Notes under the pieces: generated by a model
The model's database searches: none
Seen by the model: only the letters and a program-made list of their open reading frames with translations
What the model was told of the DNA's origin: nothing
Position numbers and translations under genes: made by a program
Origin: JBKHYJ01 sp046565505
GTDB taxonomy: Bacteria; Acidobacteriota; Blastocatellia; UBA7656
Direction: 5' to 3'
Length of the DNA: 40,876 nucleotides
Assembly: GCA_046565505.1 (NCBI GenBank)
Contig: JBKHYJ010000133.1
Span: 1 to 40,876, forward strand
Part shown: positions 18,401 through 26,600 of the stretch, piece by piece
How the letters are laid out: every line of letters starts with the position of its first letter
How positions within the stretch are numbered: position 1 is the stretch's first letter

Positions 18401-19622
18401 CGGACTTCCATTCGCTCAGTCGCGTGTTGACATAGAAGGGGCTATGCGCGAAGTCGATTCGCGGGTTGGGCTGAACGAAGTGCAGGCTGGGCGGAATCTC
18501 TCTGTGTTTCAGCGCGAGCGCGGCTTTAATGAGTCCCGCCACGCCAGCCGCGGCTGCGGCATGGCCGATATTACTTTTCACGGAGCCTAGCGCGCAGAAC
18601 CCCCTCTTGCTGGTGCGGAAAGCGCGCGTCAGCGCGGCCACTTCAATCGGGTCTCCGAGCGCAGTGGCCGTGCCATGCGCTTCGACGTAGCTTATTGTCT
18701 CCGGCTCGACGCCCGCCACCGTGAGCGCGTCTTTGATGACCGCCGCTTGCCCTTCGATGCTCGGAGCCGTATACCCAATCTTCAACCCGCCGTCGTTGTT
18801 GATGGCAGAGCCTCGTATGATCGCCTGGATGTTATCATTAGACTCCAGCGCATCGGCGAGCCGCTTCAACACCACCACTCCTACGCCGCTTCCGCCAATA
18901 GTCCCTTGAGCGTTGCTGTCGAAAGGGCGACAGTGCCCGTCGGGCGAGATAATGCCATCACGCTGATACCAGTAGCCGGTCTTGCGCAAAAGTCCGATGG
19001 TGACTCCGCCTGCAAGCGCCATGTCGCACTCGCCGTTCAGCAGGCCCTGGCAGGCAAGGTGGACTGCCACAAGCGAAGTAGAACAGGCGGTCTGAACGCA
19101 TACGCTCGGCCCCCTCAGGTTCAGTTTGTAAGAGACTCTGGTGGGAAGGTAGTCTTTATCATTGCCGACAACCGCCTGAAACACGCCCGTCGCGGCAAGC
19201 GCCGATTCGTTTGAAAAAAGAGAAGCAAGATAGCTGCTGAGGCTTGCGCCCGCATAGACGCCTATAGCGCCCTGGTAGCTTTGCGGGTCGTAGCCCGCCG
19301 CTTCGAGCGATTCCCATGCGCATTCCAGAAAAAGGCGATGCTGCGGGTCGGTGATTTCGGCTTCGCGGGGGCTGATGCCGAAAAACTGCGCGTCAAACTG
19401 GTCAACGTCCTCAAGCCATAAGCCAGCTTTTACGTAGCGGGGATCAGTTAGAAACTCGGCCGGCGTGCCCGCTTTCAGCAATTCCTCATCAGAAAAGGAG
19501 TGAACCGCTTCCACGCCCGATTTCAAGCCTTCCCAGAATTGCTCGACGCTGCGAGAGCCTGGGAATCTCGCGCTCATCCCAATGATGGCTACGCTTTCAG
19601 AGTCATCACACATTGGCGGCAT
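12444..19622 (-). CDS. PKS-NRPS protein D: KS-AT-[KR split by cMT]-ACP-C
   Basis: The protein has 2392 residues, starting at ATG 19622 with AAAGGAG upstream. KS (9-430) has active-site C180 in TACSTS, H316 in EAHGTAT and H354 in KSNIGHA. AT (530-830) has GHSIGE with S624 and HAFHS (720-724), pointing to malonyl-CoA. A KR structural part (900-1135) leads into a Rossmann start, VYLIAGQASRMG (1141-1152), whose glycine motif is lost. A C-methyltransferase with LLEVGAGTGFFTR (1379-1391) follows. KR-like sequence then resumes (VDLNDESQVKSAIAS, 1597-1611; GYLSRSLFDA, 1686-1695), with Tyr kept and the usual Asn replaced by Ser. ACP has LGGDSL (S1854). The C-terminal C domain (1918-2360) has intact HHIICDG (2051-2057). 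Expected action: add one malonate, methylate it, leave the ketone, and hand the chain to an aminoacyl-PCP in trans. No A domain follows the C domain, so the partner must be on another protein. Confidence 0.9.
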   Translation of the reverse strand: MPPMCDDSESVAIIGMSARFPGSRSVEQFWEGLKSGVEAVHSFSDEELLKAGTPAEFLTDPRYVKAGLWLEDVDQFDAQFFGISPREAEITDPQHRLFLECAWESLEAAGYDPQSYQGAIGVYAGASLSSYLASLFSNESALAATGVFQAVVGNDKDYLPTRVSYKLNLRGPSVCVQTACSTSLVAVHLACQGLLNGECDMALAGGVTIGLLRKTGYWYQRDGIISPDGHCRPFDSNAQGTIGGSGVGVVVLKRLADALESNDNIQAIIRGSAINNDGGLKIGYTAPSIEGQAAVIKDALTVAGVEPETISYVEAHGTATALGDPIEVAALTRAFRTSKRGFCALGSVKSNIGHAAAAAGVAGLIKAALALKHREIPPSLHFVQPNPRIDFAHSPFYVNTRLSEWKSDGSPRRAGVSSFGIGGTNAHVVLEEPPSLQPLPAPRRPIQLLLLSAKTKPALEKMSENLAEYLRQVDKGVEIADVAYTLQVGRRRFPHRRAVICSEPGEAAESLKAGAAQSVLTEHSELTGRPVVFLFPGQGAQYLNMGRVLYEQESIFREQMDLCAELLKPSLGIHLRSAIYGDGKHARQLSQTWLTQPALFSVEYSLARMWVKWGVTPSAMIGHSIGEYVAACLSGVFSLEDALRLVAERGRRMQEMPEGAMLAIRRDANLIEPLLGKDLWIAASNAPSSSVVAGSTRAIERLMEELNRQGVQSRRLSVSHAFHSGLMESMVEGYAQEVARVELREPKIPYLSNVTGAWIEPGQATDPYYWGQHVRERVRFHEGLSELMTDPERVLLEVGPGTTLATLARQSLNGAAPPTVLHTIGKEPERELHQLHQTLGRLWLSGVEIDWAAFWQDEQRRRIPLPTYPFERKSYWIDPHGISRKEGEPAKPESRESRSAWLYSPWWKRTPLVADNDSADKSDTWLIFEDRHGVGARLVEGLSARGRAIRVQEGEQWQRTINGDYYINPDRPEDYERLVEDLAQQGHAPGRIVHLWSLNASSAEADDLATFNRNQGRCFNSLLLLAKAISLRPGVAPVQFDVISNEARAVTGEENLHPQRATVSGACAAIEAIHPNYISRLIDMSLPPADSDQHRALTDSLLREVLSQNKERVVALRGRHRWIEHSGRLEFDEADPRAEGVYLIAGQASRMGHALARYLAENLNSRVILLNDSSSPAATPQPNMRPFIDADGLNRRRDGARAGAVDQAHLTEAESSPHVYMRELCCRYVHRYLESGLSKLSRAACYSKQSLREALNVAPVYHKLFDYMLSLMEEDNAVKIKGDDIEFLRENIPERIPALTRSLAERFPGMNDMVGLLDACFHRYEDVLSGDVPAVSLLFPDGNSTYDVIGHSAARDCCIALRDLIIDALKMRPGSHFRLLEVGAGTGFFTRLLAPLLEGLSVEYYFTDIGKSFVVNAERERQRLNYDFMRCRVLDISRDPVEQGMNRSSFDAVIGFNCLHVTKNIQQSLANLRKLLRPGGALCLVELVNAHPWIELIWGLTPEWWSFEDTALRTAPTLSTGLWRQVIEDCGFESIYISTEDDGEGVAADHAVLVASNGEATSDSGLDYDARSEWPGGPVTNPGDQAIADSYALSLNVDLNDESQVKSAIASAIGEFGRLDAIVYVRTGQWAREGANDSFMPAAGLPEDLAKIRALQAEAGRNSASLALLSPVLAPPGEEGCEHAPGYLSRSLFDAVAEQSSITGEQRTISISCRINPWVVANQRDEDSYIESGIFKAQDRDGSYKLRPDVAHTICMALVSCEAPGVVIVKESNNAKQRGPLAADDHSLQAQAGLDGQPGYQGEITVEEIPSDGASLYPRAYSDTEREVAAIWREVLGADDIGIDDEFSDLGGDSLIGLQVIARLRERLGVNLPLSSVFAAPTVPELARLVEAALTGESGETIEAAAPSLKMEKIEGKEPMALSFAQRRLWFLEQLFPNSSNYNIPLAFRITGRFNLPAFRQSIRYLVQRHESLRTTFIAEGGSPLQVVHPLVEVNVPVVAVGNGRENKEDEIYRLASEEAGRPFQLAHGPLIRLLILEAGQQEHVVVFTFHHIICDGWSFSIFFKELAIAYRAYCEGQAPDLPELQYNYRSYSDWQHKWISQGEAQSQLDYWSRQLGGVKASLNLRTDFASQQTLSFRGSNKSRMLSLDLKEKLRAFCRERSVSQFMALTAVYQLMLHCYTDDEEFLIGTPVANRHPIETKDIIGFFINVVALRADLSGDPTFGGLLSKVREVALGAYANQTLPFEKVVERLHPERTLTHAPLFRVVFGYYNIGVPSLELEGLSINHLNVSQKLVHSQLYMMIEEKSEGLFCFMEYVTDLFREATIIQMLDRYETLLALALANPQMRISDMKRTCMNDKSRQSTEARARMDELSARRLKSSTRVAVSVESEK

Positions 19623-19697
19623 TGCAGGGGTATCTCCTTTAACTGAAATCCGTCATTTCAGAATGCGAATCTTGATCGGCGGCCAGGACAAGAAATT

Positions 19698-21794
19698 TCA
19701 GCCGGCGGCGACGCCAGCAATCCGGCGCGCATGTAAGGTCTGAATCTCTCCGTAAACGGGATGCGGCGTATCGGGGATGATGCCTATCTCGAGCGACTCC
19801 GCGAGTCTTGCGAGAGGGTTTTCGTCCGAAGGGCCGGGAGGCGGCCAGCGGACCTGTAGCGTATTCAGCCCTTCGCGCAGAATTCCCGATTCGATCTTGA
19901 ACGTAGCAGTTCGCCATCTCGGAGACGCGGCCAGTTGCTCGACGCAGGTTTCATTCACATGAACGCAGACCTGCCCTTGCTCGCACGCGCCCTGCGGAGT
20001 GCGATAAGCAATTCTCACCTCAACCGGACCATCTTCGCCACGGACCAGGTGGAAGCCGCTGGTTATGTCATAAGCTTTATAATAGGCGCTGCGCTTCTGC
20101 CACTCGCGCTCGATATTGAGCGGGCTGGCGCAATAGCCGGTCTTCAGCAGGTTAGTGCCTTCAGGGCTTATGCCGTGTTCGTGCCGCAGGAGCCGTCCCA
20201 CCTGGCGCGGCGCGTCAGGGTCGTGTCGCGTCATCGTGTCGTTTATCGCCGTTATCAGTACAGGGTTGAGCAATTTCTCGTTGCGCGGGTCGCTGAACAA
20301 ACGATGCACCAGGTTCATGCTCCCTGTGTTAATCAGTCGTGTAAACGAATCGCAGAAGACAGACGGCGCGCGCCTGATGGTGAAATCGAGGAACAGCTTC
20401 ATGGTTTGCAAAAACTCGGGCAGGGCTTCGACTGCCTGCTCGAAGTGGAAGCGGATCAGGTCATAGCCCTGTGACCAGGTAGCGTCGTATGTGCCGGCTA
20501 AGAAATTAGCTTCGGCTATAGCCTTCCGGTCAACGGCAGCGGGCGAGCGGGCCAGTTCATTCCGGGGCCGGCTTTGTTTGCCGAGCAAGGGCAAGAGGCT
20601 TTCGGCTGCGCTAGCCATAGCCAGTTGAATGCCTTCGATGGTGAGGTGGCAGTAATCATGAAACAGGCGGCGATCAGGCAGCGCGTTCGGGCGATGCTGC
20701 TTGAAAACTTGCGGCAGGTCAACCAGCGCGACCCCGTATTGATCCGCAGAGGCGCGGAGCGTTTGTTGAGTCGCCGAATTACAGCGCGGCGTTTCAGGCA
20801 CTAAAATAGAGAATCCGGCATCGCGCGCCAGTTCAAGGCAGAGCCGGGCTTCGTCAAGCTGCCCTTGCTTCAGCTTCGCCTCGGCTGATATGTAAAAGCC
20901 TGTGGGCGTCAGCCCATCGTCGAGTTTGATTAACTCGTCGGCGAATGCGGCGGCCTGCGCCAGGTCACCCCGGCTGAGCGCCGCGCGCGCCGCGTCTCGC
21001 GCATCAAGCCAGCGGGCTATCTCGCTATTGCTCAACAGAGGCGTATGCCCTATCGCATCCCGCCAGTCCATGAGGTTGAACTCAGGGATGACAAAGACCG
21101 CCGCTATGCTGTGGCGCTTGCAAAGCGACGAGATGCGATCAAGGAAAGAGGTCACCCGCAGCCTGAGTTGTTCTTCTATGTAATGCCTGACATCTTTCCA
21201 CCGACCGCCGTTGCGAATTATGTAGGCCAGCTCCGACGAGTGAGAGTATTTCCAGATCTGGAACGGGTGCCAGTTATTGCCTGCGAATATGACGAAGGCG
21301 TCCGGGCCGATAGCGACAGACGACTGCGCCAGCTCGAACAGCCCTTCGAGCTGAAGGTCGATCCGCGCGAGGTCTACTACTTCAAACTCATCGCCCGCGC
21401 AAGCCGAAAGCATCTTCTGTAGCGCGGTTGCGGGGTTGAAATATGGATCATAGAAGTACCCTCTCGCCACGGATTCGCCGAGGAGCACGACCCTTTTCTT
21501 TCTCCCCTTCGGCTCGATTCGTTCTTTGTTTGCCCAGTACCCTTGCGGGTCGGCGTTAGGAGGGCGCACAAAGACGGTCTTCCCGTTTTCCTGTTTGCGC
21601 TCCCATATGCCGATGCGGGTTACGTTAGCCGCGTTGACTGGAGGCGAGGCGGCTTCGCGCTCGGCGGCGGGCGACTCGGCCATCAATCTTTCGATTTGAG
21701 AGACTATGCGGAGCGCCTGGTGCCCGTCTTCCGACCCCAGAAGCCGTCCTAGCCGGTTGCATAATTCTTTTAATTCTTCTCTTGGGCGGATCAT
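19698..21794 (-). CDS. SGNH/GDSL-hydrolase-like protein with TPR-like middle
   Basis: The protein has 698 residues. SGNH blocks can be read: block I VVLLGESVARG (S108), block III FAGNNWHP (N173/N174) and block V DYCHLT (D380, H383). A stretch near 255-330 (AARAALSRGDLAQAAAFADE; GQLDEARLCLELARDAG) looks like TPR helices inserted between blocks III and V. Residues 400-590 are alpha-helical with no recognised family. About 595-680 resembles a beta-sandwich, with VEVRIAYRTPQG and LNTLQVRWPP. No signal peptide is seen, so it is probably cytoplasmic. Position in the operon, between the second carbamoyltransferase and PKS D, argues for a role in product formation, for example acyl transfer, ester hydrolysis or editing. 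AAGGAG lies 10-11 bases before ATG 21794. The exact reaction is unknown. Confidence 0.65.
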   Translation of the reverse strand: MIRPREELKELCNRLGRLLGSEDGHQALRIVSQIERLMAESPAAEREAASPPVNAANVTRIGIWERKQENGKTVFVRPPNADPQGYWANKERIEPKGRKKRVVLLGESVARGYFYDPYFNPATALQKMLSACAGDEFEVVDLARIDLQLEGLFELAQSSVAIGPDAFVIFAGNNWHPFQIWKYSHSSELAYIIRNGGRWKDVRHYIEEQLRLRVTSFLDRISSLCKRHSIAAVFVIPEFNLMDWRDAIGHTPLLSNSEIARWLDARDAARAALSRGDLAQAAAFADELIKLDDGLTPTGFYISAEAKLKQGQLDEARLCLELARDAGFSILVPETPRCNSATQQTLRASADQYGVALVDLPQVFKQHRPNALPDRRLFHDYCHLTIEGIQLAMASAAESLLPLLGKQSRPRNELARSPAAVDRKAIAEANFLAGTYDATWSQGYDLIRFHFEQAVEALPEFLQTMKLFLDFTIRRAPSVFCDSFTRLINTGSMNLVHRLFSDPRNEKLLNPVLITAINDTMTRHDPDAPRQVGRLLRHEHGISPEGTNLLKTGYCASPLNIEREWQKRSAYYKAYDITSGFHLVRGEDGPVEVRIAYRTPQGACEQGQVCVHVNETCVEQLAASPRWRTATFKIESGILREGLNTLQVRWPPPGPSDENPLARLAESLEIGIIPDTPHPVYGEIQTLHARRIAGVAAG

Positions 21795-21839
21795 ACTTAA
21801 TCAACTCCTTATCAATCTGCGTGACAGTTCATAAGAGGG

Positions 21840-23600
21840 TTAGTAAAGCGTGTAGACCTGGTAAGAGACAGCTTCGCGGTGCTGCTCAATGCCCCGGCAG
21901 ATGACTGACCATGCAGGCTTAATGTCAGAGCGGCTGATTAAAAAATCTTCGAGCACCAGCGCGTCGATTCCAGAGCGCACGAAGCACAGGATGGCATCGA
22001 GCGGGGTGCACACGATAGGCTCGCCACGCATGTTGAAAGACGTGTTCAGCAGGATGGGGCAGCCAGTCTGTCTTTCGAACTGCTCCAAGAGCGCGGCAAA
22101 TCGAGGGCTCGCTTCGTGGCTCACCGTCTGTACCCTGGCGGAGCCATCCACATGCGTAATCGCTGGCAGGTCGAGAGGCGAATTCACCTGGCAGGTTTCG
22201 AGCATGAAAGGCGAGAGGTGATCCAGGTCGAAGTGCTGCCGCGCTTTCGATTCGAGCACCGCCGGAGCGAATGGGCGAAAGGCCTCCCGCTTCTTAACCA
22301 GCGCGTTGATGCGGTCGCGCATTCCGGGGTCGCGCGGGTCGGCCAGTATTGATCTAGCGCCGAGCGCGCGCGGCCCGAATTCCATGCGCCCGTGATACCA
22401 GCCGACGACCTTCCCGGCGGCCAGTTGTTCTGTCGTCGCGACCAGCAACTCAGACTCTTTGCCGCGATAATCGGCTGCTTTCAGGCCGGTCGAGTCGAGC
22501 AGCGCAGAAATCTCTTCAGATGAAAAGGCGGGGCCGAGGTAAGCGTGTTTGAGCATCGCCGTTTCCACGGGCCGCCCGGTCGCGCGCAAATGTGCAACCG
22601 CCGCCGCTCCCATAGCACCCCCGGCGTCGCTCGAAGCGGGCTGCACAAACAGGCGCTCGAACGGGCTCTCATTCAACACGTGGCTGTTGGCAACGCAATT
22701 CAAGGCCACGCCGCCAGCCATGCAGAGATTCTTGCTGCCGACCTTGCCGTGTAGATAAGTCGCTTTCTCGATCAGGATTTCTTCGAGCACCACCTGAAGG
22801 CTGCGGGCCACGTCCTTGTGGAATTGCAGAATGTCTGATTCGCGCTGGCGCGGCACCTGGCCCAGCAAAGCTATCAGCTCGTCAGAGTACATGCGGTCGC
22901 GGCGGTGAAAGTCGAAGTACTTCAGGTCCAGCTTGAATCCACCTCCGGGCGCGGAATGAATGAGCGTTCTGATCTGGTCAAGGTAGGCAGGCTTGCCATA
23001 AGGCGCGAGGCCCATCACTTTGAATTCGCCATCGTTGACGGAAAATCCTAGATAGCCGGTGATGGCGCTGTAGAGCAGGCCGATGGAATCGGGGAAGTGG
23101 ACCTCTTCAAAAATATTGATGTTTACGCCATCAGCCGCCGCGAAGGTAGCCGTGGCCCATTCGCCTACGCCATCGATGGTCATAATAGCCGCTTCAGGGA
23201 AGCCTGAGAAATAGAAGCTGCTGGCGGCGTGCGCGTGATGATGATCGACGATCTCGACCGCCCCCTCGTAGCCCAGGATTTCGCGTATCTCTCGTTCCGG
23301 CTTGCGGGCATCGAGGCGGGACAGTATTTCTCCGCCGTTGGGCGCGCCGCCCAGTCCCATCCATATCTGCCGTCCAAGTTTTTTATACGGGTTTTCGTAG
23401 TAGCCGACGCGATCAACGTCGGCAATCGTAATGCCGCCCGCTTCCAGGCAGTAGCGGAAAGCGAGCCTGGGCAAAGAGGAGTCATGTTTCTTGCGCGAAA
23501 AACGCTCCTCTTCGGCGGCAGCCACCACCTTGCCGTCCTGCAACAAACAGCAGGCCGAGTCATGGAAGTAAGCGGAAATTCCAATCACGTTGAAAGGCAT
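21840..23600 (-). CDS. NodU/CmcH-family O-carbamoyltransferase (second copy)
   Basis: The protein has 586 residues, the usual size of the family. The Kae1-like N-terminal domain begins VIGISAYFHDSACCLL and has the HHHAHA metal motif (about 120-125) and IDGVGEW. The C-terminal domain has GRMEFGPRALGARSILADPR and RPFAPAVLES. All key motifs are intact. It is clearly homologous to the product of 2917-4947 but diverged, and lacks that protein's extra C-terminal 110 residues, so the two probably modify different hydroxyls or different intermediates. GGAGG lies nine bases before ATG 23600. It follows the TE-containing NRPS by 47 bases and precedes the SGNH protein by 45 bases, so it is firmly within the biosynthetic operon. 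Confidence 0.9.
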   Translation of the reverse strand: MPFNVIGISAYFHDSACCLLQDGKVVAAAEEERFSRKKHDSSLPRLAFRYCLEAGGITIADVDRVGYYENPYKKLGRQIWMGLGGAPNGGEILSRLDARKPEREIREILGYEGAVEIVDHHHAHAASSFYFSGFPEAAIMTIDGVGEWATATFAAADGVNINIFEEVHFPDSIGLLYSAITGYLGFSVNDGEFKVMGLAPYGKPAYLDQIRTLIHSAPGGGFKLDLKYFDFHRRDRMYSDELIALLGQVPRQRESDILQFHKDVARSLQVVLEEILIEKATYLHGKVGSKNLCMAGGVALNCVANSHVLNESPFERLFVQPASSDAGGAMGAAAVAHLRATGRPVETAMLKHAYLGPAFSSEEISALLDSTGLKAADYRGKESELLVATTEQLAAGKVVGWYHGRMEFGPRALGARSILADPRDPGMRDRINALVKKREAFRPFAPAVLESKARQHFDLDHLSPFMLETCQVNSPLDLPAITHVDGSARVQTVSHEASPRFAALLEQFERQTGCPILLNTSFNMRGEPIVCTPLDAILCFVRSGIDALVLEDFLISRSDIKPAWSVICRGIEQHREAVSYQVYTLY

Positions 23601-23647
23601 TTAAGATTCCCTCCTCTCTCTAAGCGGGGGTAAGACCAGATCAGTTG

Positions 23648-26600
23648 TCAGCTCTTTACAAGAGGGCGGATCAACTCTGCGAGAGTTTGTACGTTGGGCG
23701 GCTTGCCGATTGTGGCATGCGTGCCTGGGACCATGTGTGCCGTGACGTCGCCGGCGAACCGATCCCACCCATAATTCGGCCCGTCATCAGTCGATTTAAG
23801 CAGCCCGGCCTTTATCAACTCGGAGTCGAATTCAGTGGCGCGAAACAGCGTGAGGTTGCCGGGGTACCAGCTCGGAGCGTAACGCTCCAGCATTCGTATG
23901 CGAGCGCGGAATCCGCCGAGGTAGCGGTGTATAGTTTCAAGATCGGTTTCAGGCGCGAGGAAATGCGCTTTTTTCAGGTGAGTCAGCAGGTATTCCAACT
24001 GCTCGTCGGCGGGGACTTGCTGAAGGTTGTCATAGCCGACCGACATCTGCTTGCCGGTCATAACCGCCCGTTCACGCGCGAGCGCCCAGAATAAATCTTT
24101 GTCGTCAGGAGTCGCGGCCGAAGCCAGTTGCGGCGGCTTGGTGTCGAGGATCGCGACCAGCCCGAGCTGCTCGCCGGCGCGATGGAGTTGCTGTGCTGAT
24201 TCAAAGGCCAGTATGCCGCCCATAGACCACCCGCCCAGATAATAAGGCCCGCTCTTTTGCACGCCGCGTATGGCTTCCAGGTAATAAGCGGCCATCTCTT
24301 CGAGAGAGTCATAAGGGTCGCCATCATTACTGATCTCGTCGAGCCGTGGCGCTTGAAGCGCATAGAAAGGCTGGTCCGGGCCGAGGCATCGGGCCAGGTC
24401 GATGTAGGTGAATACAGACCCGCCAATGGGGTGGAAGAAGAAGAGAGGCGGGCGCGAGCCTCTGGGCTGAATTGCGACTAGCGGCGTGTTTGAATCGGGG
24501 GTGGTCTTTTCGCGGATCAAGCGCGCGAGCCGGCTGACCGTCGGGCCGTGAAAGAGTACGGCAATCGGCAGCTCCACGTTAAAGTGTTTTTCGATGTGCT
24601 CCATCAACCGGACGGCCAGCAGAGAGTGGCCGCCCAGCTCAAAGAAATCGTCTTCGATGCCTATAGGCTGTACCTTTAGAACCTCCTCCCATATGTGCAG
24701 GAGTTGCAACTCGACCGGCTCGGTAGGAGCGGCGACGGCCGCTTCCGACCTGAAGCTACTCTCTTCCGGCAGCGGGAGCGAGCGGCGGTCGAGCTTGCCG
24801 CTTGCGGTAAGCGGCAGCTCTTCGAGCATGAGAAATGCCGACGGCACCATGTAGTCCGGCAGCCTCTCTTTGAGGAAGCCGCGAAGCCCGGATGCGGAAC
24901 AAGCCTGGTCTTCGCGTGCGACTACATAAGCGATCAGCCGTTTGCCTGCCCCCGCATCTTCTCGCATGATGACTGCGGCCTGCCTGACGGCGGAATGCTG
25001 CGCGAGGACTGACTCAATCTCTCCCAGCTCTATGCGTACCCCCGACACCTTCACCTGGTTGTCAACTCGCCCCAGGAATTCAATGTCGCCGCCGGGCAAG
25101 CGCCGCGCGCGGTCCCCTGTCTTATATAGCGTGGGGCATTTCAACTCAGGGAAAGGATTGGGAATGAAAGCGGCCTGTGTGGCGGCGCTGTCGTTGATAT
25201 ACCCGCCGCCGACACATTCGCCGCCGATGTAAAGCTCGCCAGGAACTCCGATGGGAACAAGCCTGCGGTTCTCATCCAGTATCAGGGCGACGGCGTTATC
25301 AATCGGGCTTCCTATCGGTATATTGCCCGTGTGGCTTTCCGGCACCTCGTATAAGAGAACTGCTATCGAAGTTTCAGTAGGCCCATAGCTGTTTACTACG
25401 CTGACATTGCTGAAGAACTCCTTGAATTTGTATATGGCCTGCGCGTCGATTGCCTCGCCGCCCACCACCAGTCGCCGCAGGGAAGAGAAGCACCGCCGCG
25501 CCTCCTGATGCCGTTCGAGATAATCCACGATGAAGGCGAAAACAGAAGGGACGAACCCCGTCATCGTCACCTGCTCGCGCTCGATCAAGCTCACAATCCC
25601 GGACGGGTCGAGTACGGCTTTCGCCTGCGGTATGACCGCCCTCGCGCCGTTGATTAGCGGCCACAGCAGTTGCCAGATCGAGGAATCAAATACGTGCGAG
25701 CTGGCCTGCAGTAAAACGTCTTCCTGGTGACAGCCGAACCGCTTCGTCATATAGAGAAGCCGGTTGACGACGCCGCGATGGAAGTTGATCGCCCCTTTCG
25801 GCTTGCCCGTAGAGCCAGAGGTGTAGAAGGCGTAAATATTGATATCGGGGGAATGGTTCCGCGAGCGGTTGCTTGCCTCTCCTGTCAAATCGTCCGCGTC
25901 GATTAGCATCGCCTCACAGTCGAACAAGTCATGCACCGGCCAGGCCCTGTGATCTGTGAGGACTTGTTTTGCTCCCGCGTCGGCGATGATCTCTCGTATC
26001 CTCTCGATGGGCCAGTCCGGGGCAAGCGGCACAAAGGCCGCGCCCGCCTTCATCACGCCCAGGTAGCTCAGCGGAAGTTCGAGACAGTTATCCATCAGGA
26101 CCGGGACGAACTCTCCGGGCCGCGCCCCAAGATTTTCGAGGCGACCGGCTATCACATTGGCTTTGCGATTAAGCTCATCATAGGTCAGCTTTTCCGAGCC
26201 GTAGATGACCGCGATATTGTGAGGGGTCTTTTCGACCTGCCGCTCGAACAGGTGATGCAGGCAGGCGAGCTCGGGATACGCAGCAGAGGTTTGGTTCCAT
26301 CCGGCGAGCGCCTGATGGCGCTCTGCTTCCTGCATCAACTCTATTTCGGAGAGCTTCTGTCCGGGGTCGCTCACCATCGCCTTTAGCACCGTGGCGTAAT
26401 GGCCCAGCATCCGGCGAATGGTTGAGGCTTCAAATAGCTCCGTGCTGTAGGATATGACGGGCCAGATGCCTTTGGTCGTCTCTGTGACGTTGAAGCTCAG
26501 GTCGAACTTTACAATCTCAGGCTCTTGAAAAAGCAGCTCGACTTGCAGCCCGCTCACAGGGTTATCGTCGATCATCGTGCGCAGGTGAGAAAACATCACT

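Noticed and set aside
23645..24094. Plus-strand frames of 100-200 codons across the NRPS genes
   Set aside because: They lie antisense to well-supported megasynthase domains and arise from GC-rich codon usage.
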